From assembly GCA_947488905.1 (NCBI GenBank), contig CANLBJ010000001.1:310001-374000 (forward strand): a stretch of DNA of 64,000 bases, written 5' to 3'. The number at the start of each line of letters is the position of its first letter. The stretch's first letter is position 1. A program made the position numbers and the translations under genes. Source of the stretch: Ulvibacter algarum (GTDB taxonomy: Bacteria; Bacteroidota; Bacteroidia; Flavobacteriales; Flavobacteriaceae). This document shows positions 51,587-61,004 of the stretch, one piece after another. Under the pieces are notes generated by a model. It ran no database searches and was not told the DNA's origin. It was given only the letters and a program-made list of their open reading frames with translations.

Positions 51587-52132
51587 ATGAGAGAATTGAA
51601 AGAATTTACAATCCCGTTTGTAGGATTAAAATTAGGAGAGCATCATCTTGACTTTAAAATTGAAAATAAGTTCTTTGAGCATTTTGAGTATGACGAGTTT
51701 AATGATGTAAATCTAAATCTCGATGTATTACTGGATAAAAAAACAACGCTATTAGAGTTTACTATTGATTATAAGGGTGTTGTTAATGTCTTTTGTGACG
51801 TTACAAATGAGCCTTTTGACCAAGAATTAAGTGGTAGTTATCACTTTATAGTAAAGTTTGGTGAAGAGTTTAATAATGAAAATGAAGACCTTCTAATTAT
51901 TCCTCATGGAAGTTATGAAGTGAACATCCAGCAATACATTTATGAATCTGTAATTTTGAATCTTCCTACAAGAAGAATTCATCCAGGAATAGAAGACGGC
52001 ACATTAAAGAGTGATATACTTGACAAGCTTAAAGAGTTAAGCCCAGGGGCAAATAAAAAAAATAAAAGTACATCTGAGGATAAAACAGATCCTAGATGGG
52101 ACTCATTAAAGAATTTACTAAACGATAAATAA
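51587..52132 (+). CDS. YceD/DUF177 family protein
   Basis: 181 residues from the ATG at 51587 (MRELKEFTIPFVG); a TTG 18 bases earlier is in frame but is too close to the promoter for a good start. The DUF177 body includes CDVTNEPFDQELSG, where other members carry a Cys pair, and a conserved ILNLPTRRIHPGIEDG segment. The family is linked to 23S rRNA accumulation and to expression of rpmF. It lies 9 bases before rpmF, the usual arrangement. Confidence 0.9.
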   Translation: MRELKEFTIPFVGLKLGEHHLDFKIENKFFEHFEYDEFNDVNLNLDVLLDKKTTLLEFTIDYKGVVNVFCDVTNEPFDQELSGSYHFIVKFGEEFNNENEDLLIIPHGSYEVNIQQYIYESVILNLPTRRIHPGIEDGTLKSDILDKLKELSPGANKKNKSTSEDKTDPRWDSLKNLLNDK

Positions 52133-52141
52133 TATAACGTA

Positions 52142-52339
52142 ATGGCACATCCAAAGAGAAAAATCTCAAAAACAAGAAGAGATAAAAGAAGAACACATTA
52201 CAAAGCAGTTGCACCACAGATAGCAACAGATCCAACAACTGGTGAGGCTCACTTATACCACAGAGCACACTGGCATGAAGGAAAATTGTACTACAGAGGT
52301 CAAATTGTTATTGATGCTGTAGAAACAGCAGAAGCATAA
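52142..52339 (+). CDS. rpmF: 50S ribosomal protein L32, zinc-free form
   Basis: 65 residues. The N-terminus [19 protein letters not shown] is standard L32. The four Cys of the zinc ribbon are absent: [17 protein letters not shown] stands in their place, as in Bacteroidota generally. It is therefore a Cys-minus L32 and needs no zinc. Co-transcribed with yceD and followed by a terminator. Confidence 0.95.
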   Translation: MAHPKRKISKTRRDKRRTHYKAVAPQIATDPTTGEAHLYHRAHWHEGKLYYRGQIVIDAVETAEA

Positions 52340-52360
52340 GACGTTCTTATATAATACTAG

Positions 52361-52389
52361 AACTCCCACTATATGTGGGAGTTTTTTTG
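52361..52389 (+). terminator. intrinsic terminator after rpmF
   Basis: AACTCCCAC/GTGGGAGTT with a TATAT loop and a run of seven T; partial read-through toward fabH is possible. Confidence 0.9.
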
Positions 52390-52513
52390 TTACCCAAAAT
52401 TGTCGAAATAATGTCGAAAAAGGTTAAAAAAACCATATTTTACATTAAAAATCATTATTTTTCCGAGCTTTTAAAGAGGTTTTTTATCTCTTTTAAAAAT
52501 CTAAACGAATTGT

Positions 52514-53512
52514 ATGAGTAGAATAACAGCTGCTATTACTGCGGTAGGAGGGTATGTCCCTGAATATGTATTAAGCAATGATATACTTGCTACTATGGTT
52601 GATACTAATGATGAGTGGATTACCACCAGAACAGGTATTAAAGAACGCCGTATTTTAAAAGAAGAAGGTAAAGGGACTTCCTTTATGGCTATAGAAGCAG
52701 CAAAAAACCTTCTTGCCAAAAGCAATACAGACCCCAAAGACATTGACATGGTGATTATGGCAACAGCCACACCAGATATGCCAGTAGCAGCAACAGGTGT
52801 TTACGTAGCAACCCAAATAGGTGCCGTAAATGCCTTTTCTTATGACTTGACGGCAGCTTGTTCAAGCTTTCTTTTTGGAATGTCTACAGCAGCAAAATAT
52901 ATAGAATCTGGGCGCTATAAAAAAGTACTTCTTATAGGCGGAGATAAAATGTCTTCTATAATAGATTATACAGACCGTACTACTTGTATCATCTTTGGTG
53001 ATGGCGCTGGCGCCGTACTTTTTGAACCTAATGAAGAAGGGTTAGGAGTTCAGGATGAATATTTGCGCTCTGATGGTATAGGCCGTAATAGTTTAAAGAT
53101 TGATGCTGGAGGATCTATATTGCCTACAACGCATGCTACTTTAGATGATAAAAAGCAGTTTGTCTATCAAGACGGAAAGACTGTATTCAAATTTGCCGTT
53201 TCTAATATGGCAGATGTTTCAGAAGAAATATTAAAGCGAAATAACCTTACAGGTGATGACATACAATGGCTTGTGCCGCATCAAGCAAATAAACGTATTA
53301 TTGATGCTACTGCCAGAAGGATGAATTTACCAGGAGAGAAAGTAATGATGAATATTCACAAATATGGGAATACAACATCAGGCACCTTACCCCTTTGTTT
53401 AATGGACTATGAAAGCCAACTTAAAAAAGGAGACAATCTTGTATTTGCTTCTTTTGGAGGAGGCTTTACTTGGGGAGCAGTATATGTAAAATGGGCTTAC
53501 GACCCAAAATAA
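52514..53512 (+). CDS. fabH: 3-oxoacyl-ACP synthase III
   Basis: 332 residues; starts fatty acid synthesis by condensing acetyl-CoA (or branched acyl-CoA) with malonyl-ACP. The catalytic triad is visible as Cys116 in LTAACSSF, His256 in VPHQANKR and Asn286 in KYGNTTSG. In flavobacteria the product pool is rich in iso-branched fatty acids, so branched starters are likely (inference). Followed by accB after 36 bases. Confidence 0.95.
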   Translation: MSRITAAITAVGGYVPEYVLSNDILATMVDTNDEWITTRTGIKERRILKEEGKGTSFMAIEAAKNLLAKSNTDPKDIDMVIMATATPDMPVAATGVYVATQIGAVNAFSYDLTAACSSFLFGMSTAAKYIESGRYKKVLLIGGDKMSSIIDYTDRTTCIIFGDGAGAVLFEPNEEGLGVQDEYLRSDGIGRNSLKIDAGGSILPTTHATLDDKKQFVYQDGKTVFKFAVSNMADVSEEILKRNNLTGDDIQWLVPHQANKRIIDATARRMNLPGEKVMMNIHKYGNTTSGTLPLCLMDYESQLKKGDNLVFASFGGGFTWGAVYVKWAYDPK

Positions 53513-53548
53513 ATTAAAAGATAACCACCATAATAAATAAACTAAAAG

Positions 53549-54019
53549 ATGGAAATTAAAGACATTCAAAACTTAATTAAGTTCGTCGCAAAATCTGGCG
53601 CGAGTGAAGTAAAATTGGAGATGGAAGATATAAAGATCACCATCAAAACGGGTCACGACGATAAGGGTGAGACTACTTATATCCAGCAAATGCCAGCTAT
53701 GGCTGCTGCACCACAACAAGCGGCACCAGTGCCAGCAGCAGCGCCTGTAGCACCTGTAGTAGTTGAAGAAGAAACAAAATTTATCACCGTAAAATCTCCA
53801 ATTATTGGAACATTTTATCGCAAGCCTTCTCCAGACAAGCCTATGTTTGTTGAGGTAGGTACTCAAATAGGTGAAGGCGATGTTTTATGTGTTATTGAAG
53901 CAATGAAGCTTTTCAACGAAATTGAAAGTGAAGTTTCTGGTAAAATTGTGAAGGTTTTAGTAGATGATGCGTCACCTGTTGAGTTTGATCAGCCACTTTT
54001 TCTTGTTGATCCTTCATAA
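53549..54019 (+). CDS. accB: biotin carboxyl carrier protein of acetyl-CoA carboxylase
   Basis: 156 residues. N-terminal helical region, a long Ala-Pro linker (about 48-75) and a C-terminal biotinyl domain with the biotin Lys120 in the EAMKLFNEI motif, also containing the usual thumb-type IGTFYRKPSPDK. Cytoplasmic. It lies between fabH and accC in one operon. Confidence 0.96.
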   Translation: MEIKDIQNLIKFVAKSGASEVKLEMEDIKITIKTGHDDKGETTYIQQMPAMAAAPQQAAPVPAAAPVAPVVVEEETKFITVKSPIIGTFYRKPSPDKPMFVEVGTQIGEGDVLCVIEAMKLFNEIESEVSGKIVKVLVDDASPVEFDQPLFLVDPS

Positions 54020-54095
54020 AGTTTAATCATAATTCTCTTTTTTAGTCGCGATATCATTCGCGATTAAATTACCGAATTTAATAATTTAAAGATTT

Positions 54096-55451
54096 ATGTT
54101 TAAAAAAATATTAATAGCAAACAGGGGAGAGATTGCATTACGTGTAATTAGAACCTGTAAGGAGATGGGTATCAAGTCTGTTGCAGTTTATTCTAAGGCA
54201 GATGAAGAAAGCTTACATGTTAAGTTTGCAGATGAGGCCGTGTGTATTGGACCTGCAGCAAGTAGTGAGAGTTACTTAAAAATGAGTAGCATTATTGCAG
54301 CAGCAGAAATTACTAATGCAGATGCAATTCACCCAGGATATGGATTTCTTTCTGAAAACGCAAAATTTTCAAAAATTTGTGAAGAGCATAATATTAAATT
54401 TATTGGTGCCTCTCCAGAAATGATTGACCGTATGGGAGACAAAGCAAATGCAAAATCGACTATGATTGCTGCAGGTGTACCTTGTGTTCCGGGTAGTGAA
54501 GGAGTAATAGAAACTTTTGAAGACTGTATTAAAGTAGCTAAAGAAACTGGTTATCCTGTGATGCTTAAAGCAAGTGCAGGTGGTGGTGGTAAAGGTATGC
54601 GTGCTGTATGGAAAGAAGAAGACTTACAAGATGCTTGGGAGTCTGCAAGACAGGAGAGTAAAGCAGCTTTTGGTAATGATGATATGTATATGGAAAAGCT
54701 TATTGAAGAGCCACGCCATATAGAAATTCAAATAGTAGGTGATAGTACCGGAAGAGCTTGCCATTTAAGTGAACGTGATTGTTCTATACAAAGACGTCAC
54801 CAAAAACTTACAGAAGAAACACCAAGTCCTTTTATGACAGATAAACTGCGTAAAGATATGGGTGAGGCGGCTGTTAAAGCAGCAGAATACATCAAGTATG
54901 AAGGAGCTGGTACGGTAGAATTCTTAGTAGATAAGCACAGAAATTTCTACTTTATGGAAATGAATACACGTATTCAAGTAGAGCACCCTATTACAGAACA
55001 AGTTATCGATTTTGATCTTATTAGAGAGCAAATTAAAGTGGCTGCAGGTATTCCTATTTCAGGAAAAAATTACTTGCCAAACTTACACTCTATTGAGTGT
55101 AGAATAAATGCAGAAGATCCTTATAATGACTTTAGACCTTCACCGGGTAAAATTACTGTATTACATTCACCAGGTGGTCACGGAATAAGATTAGATACTC
55201 ACGTGTATGCAGGATACTCTATCCCGCCTAACTATGATTCTATGATTGCAAAGTTGATTACAACTGCGCAAACTAGAGAAGAGGCGATTAACAAGATGAG
55301 ACGAGCATTAGATGAGTTTCATATAGAAGGGATTAAAACAACCATCCCTTTTCATAGACAGTTAATGGATAACCCAGATTATATAGCGGGTAACTATACG
55401 ACTGCTTTTATGGATACTTGGAAAATGGAAGAACCTGTAGACGAAGAATAA
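54096..55451 (+). CDS. accC: biotin carboxylase subunit of acetyl-CoA carboxylase
   Basis: 451 residues, ATP-grasp enzyme that carboxylates biotin. [18 protein letters not shown] opens the fold; the Gly-rich ATP loop is [12 protein letters not shown], and the catalytic residues appear in [13 protein letters not shown]. The last 30 residues match the biotin carboxylase C-domain end. Operon fabH-accB-accC; terminator follows. The carboxyltransferase subunits accA/accD are outside the window. Confidence 0.96.
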   Translation: MFKKILIANRGEIALRVIRTCKEMGIKSVAVYSKADEESLHVKFADEAVCIGPAASSESYLKMSSIIAAAEITNADAIHPGYGFLSENAKFSKICEEHNIKFIGASPEMIDRMGDKANAKSTMIAAGVPCVPGSEGVIETFEDCIKVAKETGYPVMLKASAGGGGKGMRAVWKEEDLQDAWESARQESKAAFGNDDMYMEKLIEEPRHIEIQIVGDSTGRACHLSERDCSIQRRHQKLTEETPSPFMTDKLRKDMGEAAVKAAEYIKYEGAGTVEFLVDKHRNFYFMEMNTRIQVEHPITEQVIDFDLIREQIKVAAGIPISGKNYLPNLHSIECRINAEDPYNDFRPSPGKITVLHSPGGHGIRLDTHVYAGYSIPPNYDSMIAKLITTAQTREEAINKMRRALDEFHIEGIKTTIPFHRQLMDNPDYIAGNYTTAFMDTWKMEEPVDEE

Positions 55452-55495
55452 GTTTACATTTCCAGTTGCAGTATGCAGTTGGAACACCAAAAAAT

Positions 55496-55529
55496 AAAAG
55501 CGCCAACTTTAAAAAGTTGGCGCTTTTTT
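55496..55529 (+). terminator. intrinsic terminator of accC
   Basis: AAAAGCGCCAACTTT pairs with AAAGTTGGCGCTTTT around a tiny loop, followed by T's. Confidence 0.93.
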
Positions 55530-55612
55530 ATATACTTTTTGTTTGCCTTAGGGCGAAAATGTGAAGGATTTGAAACCTGCTAAACAATAAAATTAAAAGA
55601 ATAAATTACTAG

Positions 55613-55771
55613 ATGTTCTGGAATTATAAAACGGTTTTACTATTTATTCTTGCATTTGTAGTATTAGCAATATTGTTAAAAACACTCAGAAATATTGCTG
55701 GATCGGGTTTTATTATAATCTTTATCGCAATGTTTATAAAGATCGTTTATGATGAAAAATCTAAAAAATGA
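55613..55771 (+). CDS. small membrane protein, 52 residues
   Basis: ORF of 52 codons with an ATG start and TGA stop. It has two predicted hydrophobic helices (residues 7-22, TVLLFILAFVVLAILL, and 32-46, GFIIIFIAMFIKIVY) separated by KTLRNIAGS, and a short basic tail (DEKSKK). No family is recognised. It is bracketed by the accC terminator and its own hairpin, which supports a separate transcript; no clear promoter was seen. It could be a chance ORF, but the two-helix pattern and charged ends look protein-like. Confidence 0.45.
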   Translation: MFWNYKTVLLFILAFVVLAILLKTLRNIAGSGFIIIFIAMFIKIVYDEKSKK

Positions 55772-55835
55772 CAATATTATATTTAATAATAAATCAGATG
55801 TCTAACAATAATATTGGGCGTATTTATCAAATAAA

Positions 55836-55871
55836 AAGGGTCTTTAATTTAATTATTAAAGACCCTTTTGT
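55836..55871. terminator. bidirectional intrinsic terminator
   Basis: AAAAGGGTCTTTAAT pairs with ATTAAAGACCCTTTT, between the small ORF and the convergent PNGase-like gene. Confidence 0.9.
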
Positions 55872-55891
55872 TATGTAGTTAATAGATTTGC

Positions 55892-58800
55892 TTAATTCAC
55901 TAATAGCTTTTGTACTTGCGTAACTCCATCATTAGATTTTAAATAAACCATATATATACCAGCACTTAATTTTGAAACATCTACCGCGTGGTTTGTTGTA
56001 TCTGTTACAGATTCATCTATTAACAACTTGCCAGTAATATTATACAGTTTTAAAGAATAGGCCTCAGTAGCGTTTACTGCAGTTATTGTAAACAGATCAT
56101 CTGTAGGGTTAGGGTGAAGAGAGAATAGCACATTAGACGCACTATCTACTCCTAGAACCGCATCATTTCTAAAACTATAACGAATAGATTCTCCAAACCA
56201 TCTTTCTAAAGATGTGATAGTTGTTCCATCATAGTTCTTTAGTATGATAGATCCATTACCGTGATTAGAAGGCCAGTTATTCATACCATCGCCTCCACTA
56301 TCTAGAACAACAAGTTCGTAACACCCCGGATCAAGATTTATTAAATCACTATAAGTTGTATTTGCGCTATCAAAATCACGCTCAAAAACTATATCACCGT
56401 TACTTGTATCATAAACAGCATAGCTATTTTCATAAGAACGAGTGTTAGTCGTAAACTCTATAATCATTTGCTGGTCATGAACAGGTGCAGCCTCAAATTG
56501 TGATGTAAGTGTATTGTTGTGTTCATATTCATCACCTTGACCATTAGGGTTGCTTATACTCACGTTAAAATCTGTTACACCGTCATAATAATCGTCCATC
56601 GTTATTGAAGGTAATGTTACCACCTCTTCTTCCAGAAAATCAAGAACCCCATTCCAAGTGTATGTATAGCTATCTCCACCCGATACACCATAAGTTATAT
56701 CTAATGTGGTCATTGTCGTTTCTCCAGTGTTTTTAATCTTAACAATTGGCTCTCCACAAATAGGATTAAACCTTGAGTTTAATTTAAAGATATTAGGCGC
56801 AATAATTTCTTCTAGTGAAGCATCGTTTGTAAAGTTTGGAGTGCCATATTCTACTAAGAAAATTTCAGTAACATAATTACCATATGGGTCGTGTTCTATA
56901 TTATAATCCACGTCTACAGTAGTGTCTGTGCCTACATTGATAAAAGGAGTAAGATCTAGATTTTGAACGGTAGCAGGTTCTCCAGGACACCATCCTGCTC
57001 TATCATACATCCAAGTTCCACCTTGAGGGAATAAAGGGTTTTCTCCACATTCTTGCATGATTTCCCAGCTGTATTGTTCTGTACCGTTTACAAGCACGCT
57101 GTGGGTGTTATTACAAAATTCTCCACAATTGGCACCATTACCAAAACCGTGACCAGTTAAGGTAGTTTTTAATGTAAAATTCTCTGCAGTTGGATCTAGC
57201 GGTACCGTCGTATTAACAACTATATCATCAAAATTATCTAAGTTATAATTTCCAGAATATACGTTTTGAATCTTTACTAAATCTCTAGGAGGTGTGCCTA
57301 CTTTAAACACCACTTTCATATCTAATAATTCTTGAAAGTTACCTGCTCTTATATGCACATTATCGCCTTGAAATAAGTGTTGAAAATCTGTTACATCAAA
57401 TATCCAAGTCCAGCCGTCATCACCTAGAGAGAGCCCATTTCCGTAGGGAGTAATATAGCGCCCTATCTCCCACGGTATTGTTATCTCTTCTCCTGCTGTG
57501 GTTGTGTTGTACTCTATTTGTGCTAATGTAAGCGTAACATCTGGGGCAACAGGTGAAGAACTAACTACGTTTAAATCTGCATCATAGACAAAGTTGTTCT
57601 CGTATGTTGGGTTTACGTATAGTGTTTCGTCTAGAACCGGGATTTCTCCAGCCATAGTTTGTACGTATTTTTCTACCATCACTTTTCCCTTCGGAAATGC
57701 ATCTTCAACCAAGACTTGGCTTATAGTAGAAGTAGATGTATTGCGATTAAACTTAACATCTGGACGCTGTGTTCCCGGCGTAAAATTCTTAATATGTGCG
57801 CCATTATAACTTCTCTTTTGAGGTACACCATACATTTTAGTTAACTGAGATGAAATAACTTCTGGTGTTTCATAAGCAGCAGTAACTTCGTCAAATTTAT
57901 AATTTACCTTTAGGTCTGCATAGTCTGGGTGAGTAGCATCTACATCTTTATGCATCCAGGCAGCAATTGTAGCGGCGTCAAGTTCTTTAGACCAAACCTG
58001 AAAATCATCTAATTTCCCGTCATAAAAACGATCTGAGTTGCGATCTCCTTGACCTAGTGGGAATAAATTAATAGCGCCAATAGGACGAGTAAGTCCTGTA
58101 CCAGTTTGTAGCAACACACCATTAAGGTACATATTCATTACACCAGTCACTGCGTTTTTAGTAAACGCCCAGTGATTCCATGTATCTTTATATTGATCTT
58201 CAGTTAATGCAATATTTATACGGTCGTATCCAGTATTATCTCCAGCATCCCAATATACGCTTTGGTCACTCCATGGAAGGTGAACATTTAATACTCTATT
58301 GCCATCTGCATCTATTGCATCAAAAACACTATCGTTTTGTGGTTGTTCTTCATTACCGTTTGCCCAGAATGAAATTGTGATCTCATCTTGAATTGTCCCA
58401 AGGTTAGTCGTTGTTACATTTATTTTATCAGGCCCATTAAAATTGAAATAAGAATCTGTTTCACTTGCAGTGCTTGAACAGTCCCAAGCGTAGTTACTAC
58501 CATTTAATACTATTTGATCTTCACCTTCAATACCCACAAAAGAGATATCTACAATAATATTTGAGGCATTATCCCAGATAAAGTTGTTTGTAAAGTCTAG
58601 CTGTTGCCATCCTGTACCAGTGAACTCTGTGTTTTTAGAATATACCTCAGTAAAGCCATCTAATTCAACGGTTTCAGTTAATTCATTTTCTGAAGTAGCT
58701 TTTAATCTAATCTTTAGGTTTTGCATTTCTCCTCCATTTGTTAGGACATTAAATTGCATTCCGGTTAAATTTCCAGCAGTGACTCCAGCTGCAGACAACT

Positions 58801-59323
58801 CAGATTGTCTAAAAAGATACTGTACGTGAGAGTCTTCTAATGAAGCATTTAAAGGAGCGTCAAGAGATACAGCTCCTGCCCCCACTTGATATTCTGTAAT
58901 CGCGTTTGGATTACTATACACGATAGTCTCTTCATAACGAGGTACATAATTCCAAGAGGTATCGTTCATATAAGAAAACGTATCTGGCGTAAAACCATTT
59001 TTTCCACCTATAAGATAGTTGGGGTGAAGTCCCATACCTGTATGTTCAATTAATTTAAGGTAGCTCAAGTAGTCCCACTCACCACAATTAGGGTTTTGAG
59101 TAGGGTCGCATTTAAGCTTATATTTAATATACACTTTTTCAAATTCTAGACCATCTACAGCTGTAAAGTCAAAAAACCCTTCTCTAGGGGCTAGCCATCC
59201 ATTACCTACGGGAAAACCGTCAAATTCTATAGTTTGTATTTCAATCTCATCTCCTGGTTGTTGAGCATTGCACAAAACCGAAGATAGTAGCAAGGCTACT
59301 ACTAGCGTAAAGTTAAATTTCAT
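55892..59323 (-). CDS. T9SS-secreted PNGase F-like protein with inserted LamG domain
   Basis: 1143 residues. A signal peptide (MKFNFTLVVALLLSSVLCNA) is followed by the N-terminal PNGase-F-like domain (about 25-290), with Cys and CGEWDY at 80-85. A LamG/concanavalin-type domain (about 312-455; ISFWANGN, WAFTKN, GKLDDFQVW) interrupts it, and a further PNGase-F-related part follows (about 520-680). The C-terminal PNGase-F domain (about 700-830) has GHGFGNGANCGEFC and ECGENPLFPQGGTWMYDRAG. A beta domain (860-1000) and a T9SS type A sorting domain (about 1070-1143, LHPNPTDDLFTI) end the protein. It probably removes N-glycans from proteins or polysaccharides outside the cell; catalytic residues were not verified. 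Confidence 0.83.
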   Translation of the reverse strand: MKFNFTLVVALLLSSVLCNAQQPGDEIEIQTIEFDGFPVGNGWLAPREGFFDFTAVDGLEFEKVYIKYKLKCDPTQNPNCGEWDYLSYLKLIEHTGMGLHPNYLIGGKNGFTPDTFSYMNDTSWNYVPRYEETIVYSNPNAITEYQVGAGAVSLDAPLNASLEDSHVQYLFRQSELSAAGVTAGNLTGMQFNVLTNGGEMQNLKIRLKATSENELTETVELDGFTEVYSKNTEFTGTGWQQLDFTNNFIWDNASNIIVDISFVGIEGEDQIVLNGSNYAWDCSSTASETDSYFNFNGPDKINVTTTNLGTIQDEITISFWANGNEEQPQNDSVFDAIDADGNRVLNVHLPWSDQSVYWDAGDNTGYDRINIALTEDQYKDTWNHWAFTKNAVTGVMNMYLNGVLLQTGTGLTRPIGAINLFPLGQGDRNSDRFYDGKLDDFQVWSKELDAATIAAWMHKDVDATHPDYADLKVNYKFDEVTAAYETPEVISSQLTKMYGVPQKRSYNGAHIKNFTPGTQRPDVKFNRNTSTSTISQVLVEDAFPKGKVMVEKYVQTMAGEIPVLDETLYVNPTYENNFVYDADLNVVSSSPVAPDVTLTLAQIEYNTTTAGEEITIPWEIGRYITPYGNGLSLGDDGWTWIFDVTDFQHLFQGDNVHIRAGNFQELLDMKVVFKVGTPPRDLVKIQNVYSGNYNLDNFDDIVVNTTVPLDPTAENFTLKTTLTGHGFGNGANCGEFCNNTHSVLVNGTEQYSWEIMQECGENPLFPQGGTWMYDRAGWCPGEPATVQNLDLTPFINVGTDTTVDVDYNIEHDPYGNYVTEIFLVEYGTPNFTNDASLEEIIAPNIFKLNSRFNPICGEPIVKIKNTGETTMTTLDITYGVSGGDSYTYTWNGVLDFLEEEVVTLPSITMDDYYDGVTDFNVSISNPNGQGDEYEHNNTLTSQFEAAPVHDQQMIIEFTTNTRSYENSYAVYDTSNGDIVFERDFDSANTTYSDLINLDPGCYELVVLDSGGDGMNNWPSNHGNGSIILKNYDGTTITSLERWFGESIRYSFRNDAVLGVDSASNVLFSLHPNPTDDLFTITAVNATEAYSLKLYNITGKLLIDESVTDTTNHAVDVSKLSAGIYMVYLKSNDGVTQVQKLLVN
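57689..57698 (+). repeat. CTTCGGAAAT motif copy
   Basis: Exact copy in the PNGase-like gene, antisense to it, read as Phe-Pro-Lys. Confidence 0.8.
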
Positions 59324-59380
59324 AATAGTTGGTTTTCTTTAAGAAACAGTTATATTCTGGTTTAAATTTAAGATTTATTT

Positions 59381-60514
59381 ATGAGTTATTCATACTGGGA
59401 AAACAAAACGTGGTTTAGAAATATTGATTATGCTATAATAGGTAGCGGTATAGTAGGACTTTCTTGTGCATTACAATTAAGAGAATCTCACCCCAAAGCT
59501 AAGATTGTGATTTTTGAACGCGGAATGTTACCTAGTGGAGCTAGCACTAAAAATGCAGGGTTTGCTTGTTTTGGTAGTCTTTCAGAAATTATAGACGATC
59601 TTAAAACACATACACAAGATGAGGTCTTGGCACTTGTTAAAGAACGTGTTGAAGGATTAAAGTTATTGCGCAATACATTAGGTGATAACACAATAGATTA
59701 TCAGCAAAAAGGAGGCTATGAGTTATTTACAAAAAAAGACACATTGCTTTATAAAGAATGCGTGGAGCAACTACCCATAGTTAATAACCTTTTAAAACCT
59801 ATTTTTAAAGAAGACGTCTTTTCTGTTATTCAAGATTCTTTTCACTTCGGAAATATTAAAAAAAATTTAATAGTCAATAAATTTGAAGGGCAAATAGATA
59901 CTGGTAAGATGATGCGAGCGCTTCTTAAAAAAGCTGCAGAAAAAGACATTCTCATTCTTAACACCACCGAAGTAAAAGACATACAACAAAAAGATAAGGG
60001 TGTAAATCTTACTATTTCAGAAATAGGAAATGTAACCGTAAAAAATGTTTGCATTGCTACAAATGGTTTTGCAAAACAATTTTTAGATAAAGACGTACAA
60101 CCCGCAAGAGCTCAAGTTTTAGTAACACACCCTATAGAAAATCTAAAAATAAAAGGAACTTTTCATCTTGACAGAGGGTATTATTATTTTAGAAACATAG
60201 ACAATCGCATTCTTTTTGGTGGTGGGCGTAACCTTGATTTTAAAGGTGAGGCAACCACAAAAATGGAAGTAACACAACAAATACAACAAGAACTGGAGCG
60301 TATTTTAAAAACAGTAATATTACCTAATACGCCTTTTACAATAGATCAAAATTGGAGCGGGATTATGGGAGTAGGCAATCAAAAGAAGCCTATTGTTCAA
60401 GCGGTTTCAAAAAATGTTTTTTGTGGAGTAAGGTTAGGCGGTATGGGTGTTGCCATAGGTAGCGTTATTGGCAAAAATTTGGCTATACTTGCAAGTGAGC
60501 ACATCTCAGAATAA
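59381..60514 (+). CDS. FAD-dependent oxidoreductase, D-amino-acid oxidase family
   Basis: 377 residues. The N-terminal Rossmann motif IIGSGIVGLSCALQLRESHP is followed by VIFERGMLPSGASTKNAGFAC, typical of DAO-type glycine/sarcosine oxidase-like enzymes. The C-terminal FAD contact is WSGIMGVGNQKKP and GVRLGGMGVAIG. No signal peptide; cytoplasmic or membrane-associated. The substrate is not assignable. It is followed after 30 bases by the Gre-like gene and is divergent from the PNGase-like gene. A CTTCGGAAAT copy lies inside at 59845, reading Phe-Gly-Asn. Confidence 0.87.
   Translation: MSYSYWENKTWFRNIDYAIIGSGIVGLSCALQLRESHPKAKIVIFERGMLPSGASTKNAGFACFGSLSEIIDDLKTHTQDEVLALVKERVEGLKLLRNTLGDNTIDYQQKGGYELFTKKDTLLYKECVEQLPIVNNLLKPIFKEDVFSVIQDSFHFGNIKKNLIVNKFEGQIDTGKMMRALLKKAAEKDILILNTTEVKDIQQKDKGVNLTISEIGNVTVKNVCIATNGFAKQFLDKDVQPARAQVLVTHPIENLKIKGTFHLDRGYYYFRNIDNRILFGGGRNLDFKGEATTKMEVTQQIQQELERILKTVILPNTPFTIDQNWSGIMGVGNQKKPIVQAVSKNVFCGVRLGGMGVAIGSVIGKNLAILASEHISE
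59845..59854 (+). repeat. CTTCGGAAAT motif copy
   Basis: Exact copy in the FAD oxidoreductase gene, in the sense direction. Confidence 0.8.
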
Positions 60515-60544
60515 TGTAATTTTACTTTTTTATATTCCATCTTT

Positions 60545-61003
60545 ATGACAGTACTTGAGATTAAAACCAGCTTACTTGATTCTTGTAAAGTGAGTGTGCA
60601 AAAACGTTTTGAGAAGGTAAACAAAACAATTGCAGATATAGTAGATGCTCTTGACGGTGAGTCTAAAAGTTCTGCGGGCGATAAGCATGAAACTGGAAGA
60701 GCGATGCTGCAAATAGATCGTGAAAATGCTGGAAAGCAACTTCAAGAATTAGAAAATCTAGACCGCTTACTACCTAAAATAGATATAAAGACGACCACAG
60801 ATTATGCAAGGCTAGGAAGTCTTGTTTATACTAATAACGGTAATTTTTTTATAAGCATTTCGCTTGGTGTCGTTATTGTTGGCAAAACCACTTATTATTG
60901 TGTAGCGTTGCAAGCACCTATAGGGGCACAACTTTCTGGAAAGAAAAAAGACGATTGTTTTACCTTTAATGGTAAAGAATATAAAGTTACGAGCGTAAAG
61001 TAG
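60545..61003 (+). CDS. GreA/GreB-like protein
   Basis: 152 residues. The N-terminal half is a helical hairpin (CKVSVQKRFEKVNKTIADIVDALDG, then DKHETGRAMLQIDRENAGKQLQELENLDRLL) with SSAGDKHETG at the turn. The C-terminal half has an FKBP-like Gre fold ending in ALQAPIGAQLSGKKKDDCFTFNGKEYKV, matching the Gre C-terminal SPxGxALLGxxxGD motif. In databases this group is often mislabelled 3-oxoacyl-ACP synthase. Likely binds the RNA polymerase secondary channel; the acidic tip residues of GreA are not obvious, so cleavage stimulation is uncertain. Convergent with the DUF4328 gene. Confidence 0.75.
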   Translation: MTVLEIKTSLLDSCKVSVQKRFEKVNKTIADIVDALDGESKSSAGDKHETGRAMLQIDRENAGKQLQELENLDRLLPKIDIKTTTDYARLGSLVYTNNGNFFISISLGVVIVGKTTYYCVALQAPIGAQLSGKKKDDCFTFNGKEYKVTSVK

Positions 61004-61004
61004 A

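Larger units (their letters stand above)
55452..55891. other. 440-base spacer with a small ORF and two terminators
   Basis: Between accC and the PNGase-like gene. It contains the accC terminator, a 52-codon ORF (55613-55771) and a second terminator (55836-55871). Nothing else was seen. Confidence 0.7.

Noticed and set aside
43557-59854. CTTCGGAAAT as a codon-usage artefact of Phe-Gly-Asn
   Set aside because: It also occurs in other frames, antisense and in spacers.
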